From assembly GCA_025403435.1 (NCBI GenBank), contig CM046351.1, positions 22,041,276 to 22,105,275 of the forward strand: a stretch of 64,000 nt of DNA, in the 5' to 3' direction. Numbering within the stretch: position 1 is the stretch's first letter; each line of letters opens with the position of its first letter. The notes beneath the pieces were generated by a model, which saw only the letters and a list, made by a program, of their open reading frames with translations, was not told where the DNA came from and did no database searches. A program made the translations under genes and the position numbers. This DNA comes from Artocarpus heterophyllus. Lineage: Eukaryota > Streptophyta > Magnoliopsida > Rosales > Moraceae. Shown piece by piece: positions 23,916 through 35,720 of this stretch.

Positions 23916-24807
23916 TCAATTTCGCGTTGCTAAGTGTATTTGGCTACAACAACTTAACCTTAGCGATGCTATAAAAACGTTAGGAAGCTAGTTTCCCAAT
24001 GCATTTGAATACTTTTCGACAAAGTCAATATGTTGGTAATTAAACTTTTTCTAGTAGTGTTATATGCTTCATAGAAGAATTCTTTTCTTATTTCATAAAT
24101 ATTTTAAAAGATGTCACTTATCATAAATCTTTTTTTAGATATAATCACGTATCTTATAATATGATGAGAGTGTTTGTGTAACACCCCAAATTTAATTAAG
24201 TATTATTAGTATATAAAATGGTGTATTAGTGTGTCAAATTGTGATTTAACTTTAACCTAGATATTTTGTAATGATTTTCTAATCAATTTGATTGTAAATC
24301 ATTTTTAATTATTTTTATTCGTATTTTGAATTTTGGAACAAAACAATTAGTCAAATACCAAATACATCCCGTTTTGTAAAACCGTGGGTGGCACACGTTT
24401 TCAAACAATAAAACCACCAACTCCTCTTCTTATTTATTTCTTCTCTCCCTCTCCCTTTCACTCACGCTCTCTCTCTTCCTCAGCTATTTCTCTCTCTTTC
24501 TCTCCCTCTCACTTGCTGCCCCTCTCTCCTCTCTCTCTCAAATTCAAAATTTGAATTCAAGCTTCGGTTTTTCAACGAATTGGAAGCTTGGGAATGCTTT
24601 TGAACAACCATAAACATGATTTAAAGCTTAGATTCGAGGTTAATTTCTATTATTTTTAGATTCTCAAAACTTTTCCTAAATTTCTCAAATTTCTTTAAAA
24701 AGTTGTAATCCGAGTTTTATGAACTTAGAAAACCTTGAATCTAAGTTAGTGGAACCAAAAAATCTAGAATCTAGGTTTGGCTTGATGAGGAACAGATTTA
24801 AATCAGG

Positions 24808-27615
24808 TGTAACACCCGTATTTTTAACGGGCATGATTTTGTAAAATTTAATGAATAAAATTTGACTATTTAAAATTACTAAGTTGTTTACGATCATTAA
24901 AAAAAAAATACCACTTTAGTATTTTCTTACCAAGTCTTCCTAAGAAACATTCAAAATTTACCAACACTTCTACCAATCTTGTCTCCCTAAATTATTGCTC
25001 AATTATATAGCCTTCTTCTTATTTTGCTAAAGGTATCCGAAGGGGACATTGAATTATTTTCCCTCAATTCATAAAAGACATGGAGATATTTTCTCAACCA
25101 CCTCTTTAATTATTTCCTTATCTTCTTCTATAATTCACTCCAATTGTCCCCTCAATTATGTTAGCATGATTTGCTAAAAATCTTCATGGGAGACAAGATG
25201 ATATTTTCCTTTAAGACTCTTTTGTTTCTTCTTACAACTTTCCCCCGTAAACATCCCATTCCTCTTAAGCATTTTGATATCTTTTTATTTAACTATCACC
25301 ACCTTCTTCTCTAGTTCTCATTCTCTCCCTTTCTCACTTCAAATTTCTAACTAAAGACATAGAGCACAAAGCTCTCTTTGTGGCCAAGACAATTATAATT
25401 CCCAACCATGATCGAGGCGGTTTTAGAGTTAATTCAAGCTTGATTGTTAACCCGAACTTTGGTGCTTTTCAAAGAAGTTTTGAGGTAGGTTTTCTTTAAT
25501 CTAAACTTAGTTTTTAGTATGTATTTTCTCCATGTTTAATGCATAATTTTCGTGTTCAAAATTCATGCAAATTTCTAGTTAAGTTAACATGCATCCTTAA
25601 ACATTTATGAACAAAAAACTTGAGTCTTGAGTTACAACCCACAACCAACTTTTATTTTGGTTTGATGACAATGTTAGAAACATGTTAGGAATGTTTAAAA
25701 CCGGTTTCCATAACTTTAAGATTGATGTTCTAATGTTTTGAGCTTAAAGAGCAAATTTAAGCATGTTTTCATCATTATTTACAAGAAAGGCTAGAGATAT
25801 AATTTGATAATGATTTTGGTATAAAACTCATGAGAATATGTTTATTCTGATTATATAATGCATGTTGCATATTTTGGAATGGTTTTGAGATTTTAAACAA
25901 GGATAATATGCTTTAAGTTAAAGAAAAATTTGACATCCCATAAACTTTATAATACCTCTATGGGCAGTGGCTATTTCTTAAAATTCTGGAGTTAAATGAA
26001 AATGAATTTTGTAAATTGGTTTGCATATTTAAAAAGTAGACATCCTAAGCTTTCCAATGAGCTATCATGACCCTAAATCGGAGTTGTATTTTAATTTCTA
26101 TGAATTTTTCAATTTTCGGATTAGAAACTAGTAAACCTGCCAGTGGTAATAAACCACCCGTCTATCTTAAGTAAACCACCTGTTAACCCGTGTGTTAATT
26201 GTAGATAGTGAACCCGCCTTTTTACAAAAGTATACCACCAAGTTGCCATGGTATACTAGTTGTTAACTTGAACCAAAAACCCAACTTTGCTCACCTTCTA
26301 GTCTCTTAATGTCTTACAACCTTTCCAATACTACCCTAAATGATTTATGAATTCTTATTAGAGACTAAAACATAAAAATTGCTTGTATGTATTTTATATT
26401 GCGTTTAAGATAAAAATTGTTTACTTGGTATTTAAAGAACAATTGCATAAAAATACTTTAATGGCACTAGTAGACGGGTTTACACATAATTCACTTATGA
26501 ATGTGATTATACGTTGTGCTTTAGTTTTAATTGTCCTTATGCATGCCTTAGGGTCAAGGATGTGTGGAGCTAACGTTGATTAATTCCGAGAATAAAAGTT
26601 TGTTGTTAAGCTTTGAAGGTAGGGATTCTATTACTCATCTTTTGTGAGGTTTTGGTAAATTAAATTTGATTGTTTTATATTGTAAAATATGTATATTGTA
26701 TAGCGATAAATATAATGATTTGACATATGTTATAAATTGAGAAGCATGGTTAGAAAATTGACTCTATAAATATAAATTGAATACAAAGAAATAGTGAGAT
26801 GTAAAAAGGGCGACGGTTACGTCCTTGGGCACGAATACCCTAAAAGAAAAAATAGGGGGAAGGTGATGACGCTTCCTTGGGTTGAAAGTCCCAGAACACA
26901 CTGTACAGGAATCGATTTGGTGAGGACTCGGGGCTTGATGTCCCCTCACCGGAACACCCTTGAAATGTTTATAGGGTGATCAAGTACGCCCATTTGGGTT
27001 TTCGATGAGTTGAGTGATACTCAATTTAACATGGATACCTAGGAACAATGATGATTGGTAATATTTGTATAAATATGTAATTATGACACTTGGTAATGAT
27101 TAACTACGGTATCCATAAGATGTGATCATAATAAACCTCATAATCTGGAATATGATGTAACCTACTAACCATGCAGTTTTTAATGTGGTAATGGATAAAC
27201 CATAAGGTGAGTCATGATATCCCTACTGGGCATGTCGATGCTCATCCCTATCATATCTTCATATCTCAGGTGGAACTCAGTGCAACATATTTGAAGAGGA
27301 ATAAGCGAAAACAATCTTGCTGTTTTCGTGTTAGAAGACCCTGTTTAATTACAACTTATCTACAACATGTAAGAGTTGTATTATTTTTTTTTATGGCTGT
27401 GTTAAGTTATTTGGGAATTGTACTATGGTGATGATGACTGTAATTATATATATTTGGTGCTACACTAAAAACTGTGGTTTGTATTTAAAACGTTTATTTT
27501 TATTTTTCTTGTTGTTTAAAGACCCATGGGCATTGTTTAATTGATTTAAATAATATAAAATTTAAAATTATTTTTATTTATTTAAAACTGTTAACCCCCA
27601 CATAGGGGTGTTACA
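24808..27615 (+). mobile_element. Nested solo LTR related to the element at 10610-18778
   Basis: Begins TGTAACACCCG with a CCCGT/ACGGG hairpin and ends CCCCACATAGGGGTGTTACA, like the LTRs at 10610 and 16809. Flanks TCAGG (24803-24807) and TCAAG (27616-27620) form a 4-of-5 target duplication. At 2808 bp it is longer than the 1969-bp relatives. One reason is an extra segment of about 480 bp (about 26020-26500) between two blocks that are adjacent in the relatives (junction near 11400). The core at about 26805-27180 is nearly identical to 11765-12145, while the first 1 kb is hardly alike. Confidence 0.85.
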
Positions 27616-27834
27616 TCAAGATTTTTCATTTTTTTCTATTTTTTTCTATTTTCGGATTTCTTTGATAAATTCCAATGCAAATCTTGTTTAAACTAGTTTA
27701 AAAGTGTTTTATTATGTTTTTCTATCATCTATGAGTATTTTTTCATGCCTGTGAATTGAGAAAAACATGTGAAAATGAGGATTTAAGCTCGGGAGACTGA
27801 GACTCAAATTCTGAAAAATTCTAGAATTTTCCAG

Positions 27835-27985
27835 TTCGGCAGGCCAATGGTTGAGCATCGGCAGGCCAGACTCATACATTCGGCAAGCCAAACTTGGAGA
27901 ATTTTAATAGGCTGGTCCTGTATGACCGGTAGGTCGAACTGTGTAGTTCGATAGGCCGATATGAATAGTTTGGCAAACCGACCGA
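27835..27985. repeat. Array of degenerate palindromic motif TTCGGCAGGCCGAA
   Basis: About seven variants follow one another at 20-25 bp spacing, such as TTCGGCAGGCCAA, ATCGGCAGGCC, TTCGGCAAGCCAA, ACCGGTAGGTCGAA and TTCGATAGGCCGAT. The consensus is an inverted repeat with a 2-bp spacer, so it reads the same on both strands. A similar array lies at 35954-36103 in another LTR. Confidence 0.7.
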
Positions 27986-29275
27986 AACTTGTGCAAAATG
28001 ACCATTTTACCCTTGTTTTCACTGTTTTAGGCCTGAATAAAGATTTTAACTTTATGGAATGATTTTATGGACTTCAATGGCACACTAGGACACCATGAGA
28101 TGGCTTAGTAATGTAGAAACACCCTAAGGTAGATATTGATGGATTTAGTCTACATTTAAGTTGTTCGTGGTTCCGTAGAGCTTACGTAGAATGGGTTGAA
28201 ACTGTGGTATTGAGCACGGTGTAGAATATCCAGGTAGGACTTCTACCTCCTTCTTTGATAGCCCTATTTTAAAAGGGTTTTGGCCTGAAAAGGATTTTTC
28301 TCAAAATGTTTTCAATAAAAGTTGAGAAAGGGTTTTTAACAAGTGTTTTGCATAAATTGTTGAATGATATGATATTCGTAATGAACTTCATAATGAATGT
28401 AATAGACTCACTTGGTAAATAAGATTTTTAATAATGACATAATACCAAACATGTCAATAGTACTGTCTGAAATGATACTAGTGCATGATGCCATATTCAG
28501 AGATTGGATTGTGTAGCGTGCGACCTTGAGAGCAGGTCTCAAAACCCAGCTAGGCCATCATGGCTTTGCCTAAAATGATACAAACCTGTAAGGTTTTCTT
28601 CCAGATTATAATGATTTAAATGTTAATGATAAAATAAATGGATTTTGTATTTATTGGATTTTATAACTTTTGTTTGTTAATGATTTATATATTTAATGAA
28701 ATGTTCTTCCAAGCTTAGTCCTGCTGAGCCTTCGCTCACATTTTCTTTGTTTTCAAAACCCTTTCCCCCCTTAGGTGGAATACAGCTTAGGATCGACGGA
28801 GAGCCCACTACTCCTTCTTCGTGCCAGTTTTGCTGTTCCACGACTGTAATAAACTGTCGTGAAAACTCGATTTTGTACCACGACCGACTTTTTTTCCATG
28901 ACGGTTATCCATAGTCTATAGTAGTGGCAGTAGAAGACCCTAAGTAGGTCATTTGTATAATTTAGACAAGATATGTATTATTATAACTTCTTTTTCTATA
29001 TTAGACTGTGGTTGTAATTTAATTTATGTCGCTATTATGTGTGTGTACAAGTTGTGAGCCCGTTGGGACCCAATATGCATTTTCTTTATTTATCTTATTT
29101 TATTTTACTTTACTTTCGCTTGTCTGCTTATTATTATAATAATTGTTTTAAAAAGTTTTAAATTGACATGTTTTTCATAAATAATCAAATTCTTTAATTT
29201 ATGTTTTTAATTAAAATTTGATTTAATTAACCTGAATAATCCGCCACGTCACCTCCCGTACTTCAGGACGTGACA

Positions 29276-31370
29276 GTTTAAGAACTAAGTTTGAATACTA
29301 AAGTTTCAATTGCTACAATATAAAGCTTTACAGACTACAATATAAAATAAAAAAAAATTTAATGTAAAGTTTTCACATATTACAATATTTAATTAGTTCT
29401 AACTTCAACTTTCACTTTTGTTTTTAAACACTCTCAATGTTACTACCATATTCTTGATAGTTCCATCTGGACAATAATGAAGAGTAAGAAATGTGTCAAA
29501 ATCTTAAATGTTGGTCGACCGCTAAGTGGACAGAGGAAATCTATCTCAACACGAACTTTATTAGTACTGCATCTAGTTAAGAATCAGTACCTACCTCGCT
29601 AATAATCTGTATTAATCACCATAATTGGGTTCAAACTTTATGTTGCTGTAGTTTTCTCCATAGATCCTGTATCTTAGTTTCCCTTGTAAGAACACCCTTT
29701 TACATCTTTTTTTTAATCACTAATCTGATCAATGTATTGATAATATATATATACTGGTAATATATATATATATATTACAAAACTAAAACCTAAAAAACTA
29801 AGAATAATAAAAAAAGACAAAGCCAAACGCAAACAAAATAAAAATAAGAATTAAAACAGGAAAATCTAAAACTTTCTCATTTTAAAACCCTTCCCAATAT
29901 TAATATTATTAGCAAAATTTCTCTCCTTTCTCTCTTTCTCCCTCTCTCAATCTATACATACATATATTTATTATTAATGTTGTATAAGAAAAACCTTTAT
30001 TATAAGGGTCATGTTACTTCTGGGACGAAGAGTCTTAAAACCCCAAAACTCCTTTTGGTCTAATTTTTGCTTAATGCATGTATATCTATACATTCGTGTA
30101 TATAAATAGATTAGAAAACAGCGCAAAACTAATGATAAAAGTACCATAGTGGTGAATTTTCTATCGGAAAGAAGCTTCATATTCAAATAAAGTGATTTGA
30201 TAGAATAGTGCCACTTATTGCAAGGGCGACGTGAGCTTACTCTGTGGTGCTAAAACACAATATTTGGGATCAATATATAGCATTTTATATAACGACCCGC
30301 AATTTTACTTGATATGATATTGTCTATTGTGCATTTAAGCTCGTACGGTTTTGCTCTTGAGCTTTCATCCAAAAGGCCTTATGCAACTAGAAGATGGTGT
30401 CTTTACTTATAAACTATCATTAATAACGTTTGCTAGACGATATGAGACTGCACAGTTTACCCCGTCTTGGCCCTTTTGTCTCAAACGATATATTGATGCC
30501 ATCAAATTTTGTTCACTAAAACAACACAACTATTAGATCACAAGTGATTTCAATACTCTCCATCCGTGCTGCCTCAGGAAAGAGAAACAAATGTTTCTCA
30601 ACTTTAGGAATGATATTGTCTCTACCGAACCCTTTTCAATCACACGAACATGGATATTTATACATGTCTGTGTGATCATGTATTAAAGAGGCAAAAACTT
30701 TAGTACATCTTTTTACTATAAAAGCCAAAGACTTTCCCCCTAACATTTTAACTAATTTGAATAACGTAAATGAATTTGAGACACAACTTTCAAGTAGATA
30801 TGGCTATAGATAAAAAAATAAAGCAGGGAACAAGATAAAGAAAAAAAAAAAAAGATAAAAGAACTACACTAGAGGCATTTTATTATACGAACCTTCAAAA
30901 GAAAATGAATACCCATTATTTCAACTCGTTTAGACCAAACCTTAATATATAGTTTATCTTGCGTCAAAAGAAAAAAAAAAAAGGAAAAAAAAGTAAGTAA
31001 AAAAACACACACACACACACACTAATTTTTGGTCGAAAGCTAGCCATAACCAAAAAGTTTACCCAAAGTGGATATAATTATATAAGTCTCCCACAATGGA
31101 AAAAACCAATATCTTTCCCCTCTATTATTCATAAACCTTTGCCACCATTGGGCCCCCCAACTATCTCCTATATTTGGCATTTATGATCTAATGATCTGTC
31201 CCCATTAAGCAAACCCCGGGTTGGTCCCACCAAAACATGTAGGTTTCTCCCTCACGGAAGGTAGTATTTTTCATGAATTCTGTACTAGATCTAGAGAAAA
31301 AAAGTGTCACCACTCGTATCATTGTGGAATATGACGTTTGCCGCGTGGCATTTTTTTCTTACACACACAG

Positions 31371-31409
<39 letters not shown>

Positions 31410-33470
31410 ATTATGTATGGTGTGTGTTCAGAGTTGGTGCCCAAGTGGAAAGCTCTTGAATTGGCACGTAGAGAAGAAGCTCAAGTGGGGTTTCTGTTTT
31501 TTTTCCTCCGTCGATCTTTGCCCTGTTAGATTTGCTATCCACGTCGTTCGGAGACCCAACTATTTGTAGATTAATTTCCTTTTCAACGATGACACACACA
31601 CACACACACACACCAATCTTTGTCTGTTTAATAAAGCCCCTCATGTCAAATTAAATGTTTGTTAAAAGGTTTCAATCTCAGTTTATAAGCAGCTTTGATT
31701 CATAATTTATGTGAAATATATGAGAATATATATATATATATATATATGTGTGAGTTTGCAAAGCTCAATATGAATTAATGTACTCTATATATTATGTTCA
31801 TGTGATGACTATATAATATATATTTATATATATATGTAATGAGTGTAAAGAGTGATATAGTTTATTGAAATAGTTTAAATAGTTAAAAGACCTCAAGCAA
31901 CTTTGTTTTCTTGTCACTTTTAAAGAGGAAATTATTGATGACAAGGATTTTAATTGGGGTTTGGATTCTGAAATGGGATTACCACTAAGAACGTAAGTGG
32001 ATTAGGATGTTTGTTGTTTAACTTTGTTGTTCCTTTGTTAGTGGTGATTAGATACTATGCATGATCAGTTTGTTTAAATTAAAAATCACCATCAGAATCT
32101 TCTTAAACAGTATATATAGCTTATAAAGATGGAGGGACCAAACTAGCTAGTGGGAAGTTTATGATTTTTTACCGTACCAACATGACATTAAAAAAAAAAA
32201 AACCTAACCATTTAGTTATTAGTTGGTTGTTAAATAAAATTGTTCTCGTTAACCCTAGTTAACTATCTAATGGAATCAGCCATTTTTATATGTAAAGATC
32301 TAGCTTTTGATTCGAACTCCTTTTTTTTGAGCACTAAATGTGAGCATTTTCAGTCAACTTATTGTTTAAAAAAAATTGGGAACCTGTATATTGGGCATCT
32401 TTACATAGCATGTAAATTTAATTATAATTTATAAATATTGCTTCTTCTGTACTCCAATATCAGAGTTGAATGTTGATTATTCACAAGAAGACTGAGAATA
32501 GTCACACACACATATATATACATATATATATATATAGGGAAAGTTTTAAGTGTGATATAGAATAGTCACCAATTCAATATATGTGATTTTGTTCATGACT
32601 TTGTGTAACTATCAATTTGTTAAAATGTAAGCTTTAATGTTGTATTTTTTAAACTGTTTTTGTCAAGTATTACATGTCAACAAATTAAAAGTTATATGAA
32701 CTAAGAATAAGTTACATTTTTTATATTAAAAAGAGTACAAGTGTTGAACTGGTTCGATACCAGACTCTAAACCAACCATCTATATGTATGTATGGTAGAG
32801 TTCTCCCATCAAAGAACTTAATTAATCTAAGGTATTATTTCGGAAAAATATATTACTTTTTGTTTGACCCATACCCCACTTAGTAGTTGTACTTCATAAC
32901 TTCAAGGCCTTGTATACATCTGCCTATGTTTAATTTCTTTTAAAGGGGCCTATTTTTAATTTTTTACTAGCTACTACAGATTTACTAAATTAAATTAATG
33001 GTAAAGGACTTAAAGCATATATTCAAAATGTGTGTGGTAATATAATATGGTTAATTACTTCTAAAAGTTGTTAAAGCATTTACAGGATGCACACATATAC
33101 ATCTGAATCTAAGTTATTCGGAAAAAGAATCAAGAAAAGGGAATCTTAAATTTAAAATGAGGCATCTACTTTATTTACTTGGATAATAAGTCTTGTACTT
33201 TGGATAATCTCTAAGGAATTTTACCAACTTTTATTTCTTTCACTAGGCGTCCAACAAGCCCAAGAATCCCTTAGCAATAGACAAGTGGCAAGAAATTGAT
33301 CGTTCAAAGGTCTTAAACTGTCCCAAATTAAAGAAATATTATGAAGCTCAAAAAACTAAAGAATAAAAAAAGAAATCATGTTAAGTCATGGCTTTTTGCT
33401 TGTGTTACATGGGCCCGTACGCGATACAATCAAAGGGCAAACGCGTCAGAATCTACATGTTTTTAAGGTT
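29276..33470. repeat. A/T-rich intergenic DNA with many microsatellites
   Basis: TA runs at about 29743-29776, 31370-31398, 31727-31748 and 32511-32536; CA runs at about 31006-31021 and 31591-31612; homopolymer A runs near 30840 and 30970. No gene could be supported. The stretch at 31040-31560 is less A/T-rich and unique-looking but shows no recognised protein on either strand. Confidence 0.5.
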
Positions 33471-34400
33471 GGAGCATCTCCGATAAAATATTAAAATGAT
33501 GTATTAATATTAAATTTTTGTATTTAAGTGTAAAAAATACTCTCTAATATTGTATTATTTTTTATGACAAATTTTTCATATGTTAAACTTAACTACAGAT
33601 TTATCACCAAATATAGCATATGGTAAATTTTTCATTTGATTTTAATCGGTTGATGTATTAACTTTTTTCTTTCTAATTGTTACAATGTTATTGCTTTTAA
33701 ATTAATTTTTAATATTAAAATTTTATTTTTTACAATTTCAAAGCTTAATTATTATGACGGAAGGTACATATAGCATTTGAAGATAATCTCGGAATAGGAT
33801 TAAATGTAAAGAATGTTTCAAGATCATGGTATCGTTTATTATTATTATATCAAAAGACTTAGGACCGAATTTTTTCCTCTGATCTTATCTGTGAAGGAAC
33901 ATTCTGATGACTTGATCTCACATTGTACACTTCAAAATAGGCAGAGTAAGAAGCTAAAAAAAAGAATAAAGTAGTGTAAGTAATTAATAAGAAATTGAAT
34001 GGACCAGAAAACAGAATGGTGAAGTTATTTAGCTCTAAAGAACTAGCTGGGCTTAGTCCAAACTGGGCTTTTCTTGATATTAAGTCCCAGTCCACGTCAA
34101 TCCGGGCTTGGTCCAACACCTACTGAGGGTAGGGTCAATTTGACAAATCCTCCTCTGTCGTGCCACTTTTGAATGGGTAACTTGCAAGAACGTCTCCCTT
34201 AAAGAGCATCTTTTCAAGAACACCCTCTTAAAAAGTTATTTTTAGAACTTAATTAAAAAAAATGATTTATTAAAAGTCTAAGTTATTCTTTCTTCTTTAA
34301 TTAAAAAAGGTGATCTATTAAAAGTTCAAATTATTCTCCCTTCTCACTCCCTCATACGGTAAGTAACTTTGGTTGCCAGCGCGGGATGTCGAATCTAAAA
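33471..34400. other. Intergenic, possible MITE end at 33471
   Basis: GGTTGGAGCATCTCCGAT at about 33470 resembles the terminal sequence of some plant MITEs (GGAGCATCTCC), but no matching opposite end was found. No gene is supported. Confidence 0.35.
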
Positions 34401-34404
34401 TCTA

Positions 34405-34860
34405 CCAGGTTCCAATATATTTTCTTTAAAATAAAGAAGCACCAACTGGCACGGGGTGCTAGAGTGTAATTTGATAAGTTCCAAATCTATAACCTATCCG
34501 GTCTCAACATATTTTATTTGAAATAAAAAAGTACCAACTACCTCTAGTCGATAGCCCAAGATGGCGGAGCATAACTTGGTAGGTTCCAAGGCTGGAACCT
34601 ACCAAATTCCAATATGTTTTCTTTGAAACAAAGAAATACTAACCGCCTCTTGTCGCCGGTGCACAGTGTTAGACCGTAACCCGATAGGTTCCAACTTAAT
34701 AGGTTATGGAGCAGCAACTTGCTAGGTTTCGTCACAAAACCCACTAGGTGTTGATAGGTCCTGTCATGAAACCGCCATGTTCTCACAGAACCAACCATGT
34801 TCCATCCTAGAACCTGTCAAGTTGTGTCACGAAACCTGTCAGATTTCAGAACGGAAAGAT
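34405..34860. repeat. Degenerate tandem repeat with GGTTCC/GGAACC modules and a perfect hairpin
   Basis: Three units with a period of about 93-104 bp start near 34410, 34503 and 34607. Each has TCCAATATATTTTCTTTxAAA-like sequence followed by a CACCAACT-type block. Between units 2 and 3 lies a perfect 13-bp inverted repeat (TTGGTAGGTTCCA at 34576-34588, loop AGGC, TGGAACCTACCAA at 34593-34605). Further copies of GAAACC, GTTCC and CTGTCA phrases follow to about 34855. No coding potential is evident. Confidence 0.7.
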
Positions 34861-35339
34861 TTTTATAAAATAAAAAAAATAAACAAACACAAAATCTATC
34901 CAAAAAGAGAGGAAGAAATCACATATGTCAAATTATCAATTACAAATAATGCATACTACTTTTGGAAAATATAATCAATTACAAAGTCCAATCTTAAAGA
35001 AACATTACTCCTATCTTTCTGTCACTTAAAATGGCATGTCAAATTTGCAAAGAAATCACCGTCACCGGTTATCAACTTTGAGGACTGGCTTGTTTTGGCA
35101 AAATTTATTAAAGAATCTTTTCCAAACTTTTAAACCTAGAAAAAAGAAAAGAAAACAAGAAAAAAAATTGAACAGAGGCCCTGAAAATAAAAATGTTCTA
35201 AGAAATATTCTAAGACTATTTTTAAAATTATATTTGGTTATATGTATCGTATGTTTTTGAATATAAATATTTTTAATACAAAATTAGTAATATAATAAAT
35301 AAAACCTAAATCTAATTTAACAAACTATTTATTAATATA

Positions 35340-35720
35340 TTAATACTATTTATTAATTGACAAAATGAGGAAGACTTCCTCTTCCTTCGCTCCGATGAGT
35401 GCATCACGGAAGTGATGGCCAATGTATAGATCGATGACGACAAAGCGAGTCCCACTGTGACGACTATGGCGATGGAGCCAGCCCCATGCCTGGGATCAAT
35501 AGCATGAAGGTGATCTTTCTCTCCCAAGATCGCACGAGCTGGGAATTTATCATCGCGGGCTTCGACGGAGATCTAGTGGGGTCGAAGATCGCTGGATCTA
35601 GGATCGAAAGGACATTGGCTAGGGACGCTGGGTTCGGGAGGTCGCTGGCAGGGGGCATTAGTTTTGCCAATGAGGGATGGGGTCCTTGGGTCACTGGGCC
35701 ATGGGTCAACGTGCTCTAGC
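35340..35720. other. Small GC-richer island of unknown nature
   Basis: About 380 bases with clearly higher G+C than the surroundings, containing an open plus frame 35486-35719 (77 codons, starting MPGINSMKV). I recognise no family in it. It abuts the reversed LTR at 35721 and may be a fragment of an internal retroelement region or of a captured gene. Confidence 0.35.

Larger units (their letters stand above)
20488..24059 (+). mobile_element. CACTA (En/Spm) element, degenerate, nonautonomous
   Basis: The right end TTTTTCTAGTAGTG (ending 24059, followed by TTA) is the complement of a CACTACTAGAAAAA terminal repeat, typical of plant CACTA elements. A candidate left end, CACTTAGAAAAA at 20488 preceded by TTA, matches if two bases are missing. 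Inside are a Ptta/En/Spm-type pseudogene on the plus strand and four subterminal repeats near the right end. The big CACTA transposase (TNPD type) was not seen, so it would need help in trans. The right end is firm; the left end is tentative. Confidence 0.55.
24177..29275 (+). mobile_element. Solo LTR of a gypsy-type element, interrupted by a second solo LTR
   Basis: Begins TGTAACACCCC and ends ACGTGACA. Flanks GTTTG (24172-24176) and GTTTA (29276-29280) agree at 4 of 5 bases, a slightly mutated target duplication. Without the nested insertion (24808-27615) it is about 2.3 kb. It has a CT-rich leader-like tract (about 24420-24540) and an array of a palindromic motif (27835-27985). No internal retrotransposon coding lies between the ends, so it is a solo LTR left by recombination. 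A short Met-initiated frame near 28696 has no family likeness. Confidence 0.68.

Noticed and set aside
28696..28914. 72-codon plus-strand frame
   Set aside because: Sits within the outer solo LTR near its end; no family likeness.
32743..32765. tRNA T-arm-like CTGGTTCGATACCAG
   Set aside because: No acceptor, D or anticodon arms can be drawn around it.
33471..33740. MITE suggested by GGAGCATCTCC
   Set aside because: Only one end is visible; the complementary end was not found.
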